64,000 nucleotides of DNA from Actinacidiphila alni (GTDB lineage: Bacteria > Actinomycetota > Actinomycetes > Streptomycetales > Streptomycetaceae): positions 124,001 to 188,000 of the forward strand of contig NZ_FONG01000015.1 in NCBI RefSeq assembly GCF_900112845.1. Direction: 5' to 3'. Position 1 is the first letter of the stretch. Every line of letters starts with the position of its first letter. Positions 52,501 through 61,500 of this stretch are shown piece by piece. The position numbers were made by a program, and so were the translations under genes. Under the pieces are notes generated by a model that ran no database searches, was not told the origin of the DNA, and worked only from the letters and a program-made list of their open reading frames with translations.

Positions 52501-55500
52501 GCACGTGCCCGCGCTGCCGGTGCCGGCGCGGGAATCGGAGGACGCGGGCCGCCTCACGGGGTCCCGCTCCTGGCCCGCCGGACGGGACCGGTTCGACTTC
52601 TCGCACGGTACCTCGGCGCTCTACCCGGCGTTCCTGGCCCTGCCGCCGCTCGCACACGTCACCGCGCGGCTGTACGCGGGACTGCACGGCCTGTCAACGG
52701 CCTGGCTCGGCAACGAGGCGGGCTGGCCCGCCGCCATCGCGGGCCTGGCCCAACCCCGCACGCTGGCGGCCTACTTCGGGCCGCTCACCAGCGAGCGCGG
52801 CTGGAGCGTCGAACTGCCGGAACGCAACGGCTGGCACACCACCCTGCGGGTGCGGCTGCGGGCGTACCGGCCACGGCCGCTGCCCGCCACCGAGGGCGAG
52901 ACGGAGATCGAGCAGTACTCGCAGGCCCAGGAGAGCCACACGCGGGAGAAGATGCGCTCCCGTTCTGCCGGACTCGAAGGCACGATCGGCTTCCTCTTCG
53001 GCGTCGGGAGCGACACGTTCGGCGGCAGCGCCTTCGACGCCGCGGAAGCGGGCGACGGTACGTTCGGCGGCGACGAGCTGGCAGGCGACGGCGGGACCGC
53101 GCCGGGCCACGGCCACGGGGGCGCGACGCCCGGAGGGCGGATCGCCCTACTGGCGCGGGGCGAGGCGGTCAAGGGGTGGCACAGCGGCGACGGCACGACC
53201 CGAGGCGGTGTGGACATCAGCCGGGCCACGTACGGCGGCGCGCGTACCTACCGCGTCGACCCGGTCTTCGAGGTGGCGATCAGCCGGTCCAAGGGGCACC
53301 GGGTCGAGGAAGAACAGCCCCGGTACCTGTCCTTCGCCGACGCGATGGACCTGCTGGTGCCCGAACGCCGGGTGGCGGACATCCTGCCCCCGTCATCGGC
53401 GCCGGAGGTCTCCTCCGCGCCGCCGCTCTCCGCCGCGCCGGAGGCGTCCTCCGTCCCGCCGCTCTCCCTTACGCCGGAAACGTCCTCCCTCCCGTCGTCT
53501 TCCGCCGCGCCGGTCGCGGATCCGGCGCCGCCGCCTGCCGAGAGCTCGGCGCCCGCGGTGACCCGGACCTATCTGGACGGCGGAAAGCTTCCCCGAACCC
53601 TCGTCCATCCCGAACTCCTGAACGCCGACAGGGTGTTGGACGCGATCGTCGGCCGGCTGCGGGCGCGCGGGCTGCTGCCCGCCGCGCCGAAGGGCGGGGT
53701 CGGCGCGGCGAGCCCGCTGCTGCGGTCGCTGGAGGCGACTTTCCGCGGCGAGTCGTTGATCGCCCGGTTCAGGAGTCTGCTCAGCACCGGAGTATGGGCC
53801 TGGTTCCCCGTGACGGGTTTCGCGGGGTCCACCCACTTCCTTTTCGTGCGGGTGTCCGTGGCGCATGTCGGCGCGGCGACCTCCGAACACCCGCGGCCCG
53901 GAGTGAAGTTGACGCTGCGCGCCGAGAAGCTGACCACGACCTCGGCGCAGACCGCGAGCAGCCGTACGCTCATGGCCGCGCTCACCGCCATCGCGCGGGG
54001 CGGCACCCATGCCGTGGCGCCGGACGGCACCAGACGCGGCGGTCACGGTGGGCTGGACTACACGGCGGGTTACCTCGACGTCGTCACGGAATTCGAGGAG
54101 AGCGCCACCAAGACCCTGGCCATCGCCCGCGCCGGCACGCTGGGCGGCGAGGCGATGCACGAGTTCGAGCACGACCTGACGTTCACCGTGGAAATGGGTG
54201 AATCCCGTCAACTGCCCGAAATCATCAGTGCTTTGACACGCGGCGCACACGCCGGGGTCGGCAAGGCGGCCCGATTGCTCGGCGCGGGCGACGGCTGGGA
54301 GCGCTTCTGGCAGTCGCACGAACCCTGGCACTGGTACGAGGACGGGGCGAACCGGCCGGTGTCCGGCAGCGTCCGGCTGCTGGTCCCCACCCATATGACC
54401 GTGCCCACGGCCCATAGGGCCCCGCCCACACCGCTCCCCGCCCTGTCGGCGGGCCCGACCTTCACCCGATCCTACGGTGAGAATCCGCGGTGGGAGCCGT
54501 TCACCGGGCCGCCCGCGCCCCGGTTGTCCCAGGATCTGCTGGGCGTCCATCCCTGGGACGTGCCGGCGGCCGACGCGGTGAACAGGTGGGCGCACATGGC
54601 GGCATCGCGAGCCGTACGGGCTCCCGCGCTGGACGGCACCACCGTGCTCAACCACCGCGGCCGGGACTTCAGCACTCCCGCGGGGCTGGTCTACGACCGC
54701 CGGACCAGCCACAGTGCCCTGCGGCCGGACATCGCGGCGCTGCTCACCATGACGTATCCGGTACGGGTGGGCGACCGTGACGTGCGGATCGGTTTCGAAC
54801 TCACCGCGGCCCGGCCGCTCGGCCCCGAGGAGGGCGTGCGGTTCAAGGCCCGGCGCTACGAACAGGAGGACACCGAGGAGCGGAGCGGCGGCGAGCACGT
54901 GCGCGGCTTCTTCCACGGCCCCGGGCCCGAGGGCGGCGGTCCCTCGGGCGACGACATGCTGCTGGTGCGGCTGGCGGGGGAGCGCATGGGGCTGACCGCG
55001 GACGGCGCCGAGGCCGAACTCGCGGAGACCGACGAGCACAACAGGGAGGGTGTCCGGACCTTCCGCTACTACAGCTTCGACGTGACGGTGCTGGCGTGGG
55101 CCGCGGACGGTCCGCCCCGGACGCTGAAGGTCGATGTGCCGGACGGCTTCGTCGGCATGTTCCCGCTGGAGAGCGACGGGCGGCTCGCGGCACCGCTGGA
55201 GGCCGAACTGGCCGCCCTGGGCGCCGAATTCCCGCGCCGCGCCCCGACCGCTCCGGCTGCCCCGACTGCTCCGGCTCTCCCGGCCGAGCGGCTGCCGGCG
55301 GGGCCGCTTGCCGTGGACCCGGAGCGTGTCGGGGATCCGGAGCACGTCGCGGTCCCTGAGCGTGTCGGGGATCCGGAGCACGCCGCGGTCCCTGAGTATG
55401 TCGGGGACCCGGAGCGTGTCGCGGTCCCTGAGCATGTCGGAGAGCCTGAGCACCCGGAGACGGTGCTGCTGCTCCCGGTACAGGTGCCCCCCGAGGTGCG

Positions 55501-58500
55501 GCCCCTGGGCGTACCCCGCTCCGCCTTGCCGCAACTGCCGGACGTCATGGCGACGTTGCGGGAGATGGTGAGCGAACTCGGCGAGCAGGTGCCGCAGCCG
55601 GAGTGGGACCGGTTGCCGCAGACGCTGCTGAGCAACTACCGCTACCTCGCCGGGGGCCAGGGCGACGCGGTCGCCGGCCTGCTGCTCCCGCTCGGCCCGG
55701 TGGAGATCCTGGTCTCGCTCGGCCTCGACGAGCCGCACCGGGTCATCGAGGCCGCCGGCCCCGACACCGGGCACGCCGTGCTGGAAGCCGTCGAAGAAGC
55801 CGAGGAGGAGGCCGGGAGCGAAGCGCAGGAGGAAGCATCGACCTGGGAGGGCCACGCGCCGCCGCCCGAGGAGACGGCCGAACCGGTCCGTCAGACGCCA
55901 CAGCACCCGCTGCCCCGCCAGGAGCACCCGGAGCGGCCGTTCCGGGCGACCGAGACCGTCAACAGCGCTTACCTCACCGGCGCGTTCGTCCAGTCCCACG
56001 CCGGTCCCACGAGCGGCACCCGCGCCAGCGCGTCGGTGTCCTTCGGGCTCGGCGCCACCCCCGGCGTCTTCCACATCGTCAGGGTCGGCGCCGCGGCGAG
56101 CTACTCGGCCAACCAGTCCTTCCGCACCACGAACCGGGTCGGGGACGCCGAGGGCGGTCATGTCGAGGTCAGCCGGTCCGATCACACGCTGCTGTCCCTC
56201 ACCGCTCGCTGGACGCTGCGCGTGCGTGCCCGCGGCCGCGACGACTGGACCGGCGACGACGGCCCCAGGACCGTACCGCCCTCGCCGACCGAGCGGCTGC
56301 TGATCTGGCTGCCCGAGCACTACCTCCAGCCCGCGCCCACCCGGCAGATCGTGGCGAGCACTCAGGCCCGCACGGCCCTGCTGCCCGAGACCTACTTCGC
56401 GGCCGGGCTCACCGGCCTGCCGACGCTCTTCGACGCCATCGTCGGCGCCATGCGCGAGCAGGGGCTGCGCCTGCCGACCGACTCGCTCGGCCGCGGTGAG
56501 CTACGGCACAAGCTGTGGAACCTCGAAGCCCATCTGGACCGGGCGGTCAACAATCCGGGCGGCTACCGCTTCGTCGTGCACGCGGAGTCGGGCCGGCCGG
56601 CCGCCATCGTCCAGCTGAAGGCACGACGCCTCGGCGCCGACCTGCTCGGCGGCACCAGCGACACCACACACCTGGAGAACGTCAGGACCGGGATCGACGG
56701 CACCGGCGGCGGCCACACCGTCAGCCGCTCCCTGTCGGTGACCTTCCCCTCGGTCGAGTTCGACCTGCTGCCGACGCCGTTCAAACCGTCCGGCCTCGAC
56801 ACCGCGATCAGCCTTCAGCCCAGTGTCACCTGGTCCAGTTCCGACGGGATCGGCGCGGGCCGTACCGGCCTGTGGGTCGTCGTACCGCGCTACGTCGGCT
56901 ACACCAGTGCCTACCGGACCGTGTTCACGCTCACGGCCACCGTGGCGGTGCGCGGCCACGACGCTGTGCCGGCCGGGCCGCCGGTGGCCGGCCAAGCGGT
57001 GCTGCGGCTCCCCGAGCCCGAGGCATTCCGGCACGGCTTCCCCGTCGAGCGCGCGGCGCTGCTCCGGCCCGACGACGCCTCGTCCGCCTCGTCCACCGAC
57101 TCGCGGAGTTTCCACACCGCCCGCACGCGGCTCACGCGGACGTCGAGCGTGTCGTCCGGCTCGGACGGCTACGACACCGCGCCGCAGAGCGAAGCCGATG
57201 AGATGACGCCCGCACCGGACGCGGTCACGGCCTCTGACCCGGTCGCTCTGCCGGCCCCGGACCTGGCTCCTGATCCGGCCCTGGACCTGGCTCCTGATCC
57301 CGCCCCGGACGCGCCTTCTGAGCTGTTGGCGGACGCCGCGCCCGAACCTGATGCGGACCCTGACCGCGATCTTGCGGTGATACCCGAACGGGTGCCGCTG
57401 GACTCGCCGTTGCGGACGGCCAGACCCGCGGACGGCACGGCGGCCTCCGAGCAGCTGCCTCTGCACGTCGCCGAGGGCAAGGGCATCGGCACCGGGCGGG
57501 TCGAGATCGACGACGAGACCGTGGAGGGCCTGTACCGGCCACTGGAGCAGTTGTTGCTCGACCGCGGCTTCCTGGTCAACGAGAGCAACGGCATGGCGGG
57601 ACGCCACTGGTGGTCCCACGGCAACAATCTCGACAGCAGGCTGGCCAACCGAGAAGTGCTGGACAAGTTCGTCTCCAAACGCGGCCTGGAGACGCACTAC
57701 GACCAGATGCACCAGTCCGGCCTGACGTTCACGGTCCACCGGCGGGCGGGATTCGCGGGAGTGGACTTCACGGTCGACGCGGTGAAGGTCACTGTCACCG
57801 CGCGCAGATCAGCGACTCCGGCCCGGTTCGTCAAGCACACCAAGGACTACCACTCGGTCAACCTGGCGATGGGCCTGGACACGGCCGGACAGTCCCACGG
57901 CGCCAGCCGGAAGATCGCGCTGGGGCTCCGTTTCCGCGCGCTGTTCCGGGCGCTGCGGACGGGAGCCGTTGGCGTGGAGGTGCAGCGGACCGTCGGTGTC
58001 GGCAACAGTGTCAACTTCGTCCAGAACCGCCCGGAACTGATGGAGTACAACGGCGTTCTCGCCGTCCACGAGCTCTACAGCGACTACGAGGTGACCCTGG
58101 AGTTCCAGCGCAGGAACCGGCCGTCGTTCAACTCCCGTGCCGTCGAGCGCGTACAGCTGCCCGACCTCACCGAGAAGCGGGCGACGGCGTATCTGCTGCC
58201 GCTCAACACCGAGCGGCACGGCACGCCGGACGCGGCCCCCGTACCCACTGCCGCACCGTCCGCCGCCACCACCGCCACCGCGCCCGCGGCCCAGCCCATG
58301 CCCGCCGTGGCGCCGGTCCGCACGCCCGTCTCCGTGCTCGACCAGGCCGTCGTCTACCACCTGGACGTCTCGGACGTCCATCGACAGGCGATCACCGCCC
58401 TCGGGCCGCTGGTCGGCCCGCACGGGGGCGCGGACCAGGAACTGTCCAGCTTCACCAGCACCATCGAGATGCGCGCCCATCTCAAGGAGATCCTCGGCGG

Positions 58501-61500
58501 CGGCTACACCACCGACCAGTTCTTCGAACCGGGCTGGTTCCGCGACACGTTCGGCGGGGTCGACATCCGCGGCTCGATGGGGGAGTCCGTCTTCGCGGGC
58601 GCCACCCCCGACCCCTTCGTCCTCGGCATCATCAAGCTCTGGCTCGCGCAGACCAGAGGAACCGACACCGGCTCGCACGGTGTGCGTCCCATCCTGGACC
58701 TGGCCTTCGGCGGCCCGGTCGGCACCGGCGACGGTTCGCTCCAGGGCGGGTTCGACCTCAGCAGGACCTGGCAGTGGGACCGCTCCTCCGGCGAGGGCCG
58801 GACCGGCGGCAAGGAGCTGATCCAACTCGACTTCAGCCGGGCCTACCTCTTCAGCACCACTGTGGACTTCGCCGTCAGGAGCCTGCGGGAGAAGCACGGC
58901 AAGCTGGCCCGCGCCGCGCACCGGGCGGCCCCGGGCACGGTCCCCGGAAGGACGATGCTCTACCTGCTGGCGGAGCCCGACGCACTCGAACGCTACGCCG
59001 CGGGTCAACTGCCCCTGCCCGCAGCCCAGCTCACCGATGCCATGGGCCGCTGGGAGACCGGCGAACTCCGGCTCAGCGGCAACACCGTCGCCGGTGTGCT
59101 GACCCGCTGGTCGCGGCAGACGCGTCCGGGAACCGCCGTGAGCGGGGCGGCGCACGGGACGGCCGGCAGACCAGAGAACGCCGAACCCCTGCGACTGGCG
59201 GTCCTGCTGGCCGGTCTCACCGTCGATCCACCGAGGCCCGGCGACCGGCGGGACCGGCTGCCGGTCCTGGACGAGACGGTGCGGGCCGCCTTCGACCAGG
59301 AGTTCGCCGCACATCCCGGTGCCGAACTCGGCAGTCCCGCCGACGCGTTGGCGGCGGTGCGGCTGCCCCCGTATCTGACCTCGGGCACTCCCGCCGCCAC
59401 CGCGCTCGGCCACAGCGGAGTGCACACCATGTCCTTCGACAGCCAGGCGACCACCTATCGCCTGGTGCGTGAGCAGATTGACGCCGTCGCCCCCGGGCTA
59501 CTGGCGGCCGAGCCGCAGGTGTGGACCGCGAACGGCCACCACATCGGACGCCTGCAAGGCGCGCTCGACAGCCTCCAGGCGCTGCTGGCCGGCGGTCGCG
59601 ACGGCGCCATGTGGGAGGACGTCCTGTCGCCCAACGGGCACACCTTCTACCTGGTCAACCCCATCGACTGGCTGGCCGCCGACGTCGTCGAGGTCAGACT
59701 CTCCGCCGTCCTCGATCCCCATCCCCAGGTCACCGACTTCCACCCGGCGAGCGGTCTGGAGAACTACGGCCACGGCTACGTCGACTCCGCCCGCAGCACC
59801 GGCAGATCCGCCGCTCAGGGCATCACCTTCGGCAAACTCAGCGGTGGCACCGCCGACGGCGGCGGCTCCGGCACGATCGGTGTCTCCGGCGGCCACCACC
59901 GCGGCATCACCGCGGCCGAGACCGGCACGACGGAACAGACCGTGTACGACTGGAACGGTCACTACCGGGTCCGGTTCGGGCAGCAACTGACGGTCAGTGT
60001 CCGCCGGTTGAAGACCGACGGATGGCCGCTCGCCAACGCCCTGGTCGACCTGAGGCGATTCCTCGGCCTTGGCACGGCACTGGCCGACAGCAGCAGCTCC
60101 ACGCGGGGTGAACTCGTCCTCCAAGTGCCGCGCGGCCTCGCCGAGACCCCACGGATGTACGGTCCGCTGCCCGCCCGCGATCCGCGCCCGCTGCCGCCGC
60201 TGCCCGGGGACGCCTTCGTCACGGCCGTGCTCATGGACGACGCACTGCCGGCCGCTCGCGCCCTGCTGACCCGGATCCTCGGCCCCAAGGCGACCCGGGA
60301 CGAGGTCCGCGGCAGCGGCATGCTGCCGGTGCTGCTGTCGCGCTCGCACTTGACGAATCACCTGCTGGAGGCGACCGCGGGCAGGCGCTACCAACTGGCT
60401 GACAACCTTGTCGTGCCCGGCAACGAATCCGCGCGGCTCCAACTGTGGCTCACCGGTGACCTGGTGGATCTGGAAGTCATCGGGCCCGTCCACGGGACGG
60501 GAACCGGCCGGTACAGCAAGCACCAGCGTGGCACCGGCATCAGCGTGGGCAACGACGGCTGGCGGCCCTCCGCGGGCGCCGGTGCGTCGGGCAACGGAGT
60601 GCTGCACACTCCGGCCGCGGCCACCCCGGACCCGGGCGCACCCGGGGCGCCCGCCGCAGACCCGACGCCGATGCCCGCGCCCCCCACAACCGCGCCCCAC
60701 ACCGGCTCTGGCGGCGGCGGGCTGTCCCGTGCCACGGGCGCCGGACACACAGACACCGGCACCACCAACTACCGGCGCGAGCAGCACGTCAAACAGCAGG
60801 GACCGGTCTACCTCGTACGGATGCGTGGCAAGTACCGGCTGGAGGCACAGCGCACCGACAAGCACCTGTTCTGGTTCGACACGCTCGGAGGCAGCCACAC
60901 CAGCGACGCGGTGACCGGTGACGTGTACGCCGAACTCTTCCAGGCCGAAGTGGACGAACTGCGGGCCCATGTCGCCGCCTCGACGTACCCGCCCGCCCCG
61001 GTGGAGCCGAGCGCACCGCACTGGGCGGAGTTGCGCGACCGGCCCGCCGACGACATCGCGGACGAGCTGCTGCGGGCGATGGGCCGCCCGGACGCCGATG
61101 TCCGCGACGTCCACCGCGAACTAGCGCGATGGCAAAGGGCGTTGGGGCGGGACGCAGGTGCGGCCCGCCGATTCTGTCTCGACACCGCACGCTTGGGCCG
61201 TGCCGTCCACCGACGTGCCCTGCGGTGGGCGGTCGACACCATGCGGAACGATCTCGTGGCGGCGGGTGAACCGCGCCGTCGGAGCGACGAGTCGGCGGCG
61301 GCCTTCGACGACCGGGTGAGCCGCCTGGAAGGCCTGCGCACTCGCTTCCGCGAGTACGAGGCGCTCGCCGCGCGAGAGCGCGTCGGCGGTCCCACCGCCG
61401 AACTGGAAGGCGGGGCCTTCGCTTTGGCCCGTTCGGTCAACGACCTGCGCGGCTGGCTCGACGAATCCCGGGGCCTGCCGCCGGGACCGCCCGTCGCGCT

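Noticed and set aside
55319..55462. CRISPR array
   Set aside because: The repeat is in frame, has no spacers and encodes a regular 12-residue protein repeat; no other array-like pattern exists in the window.
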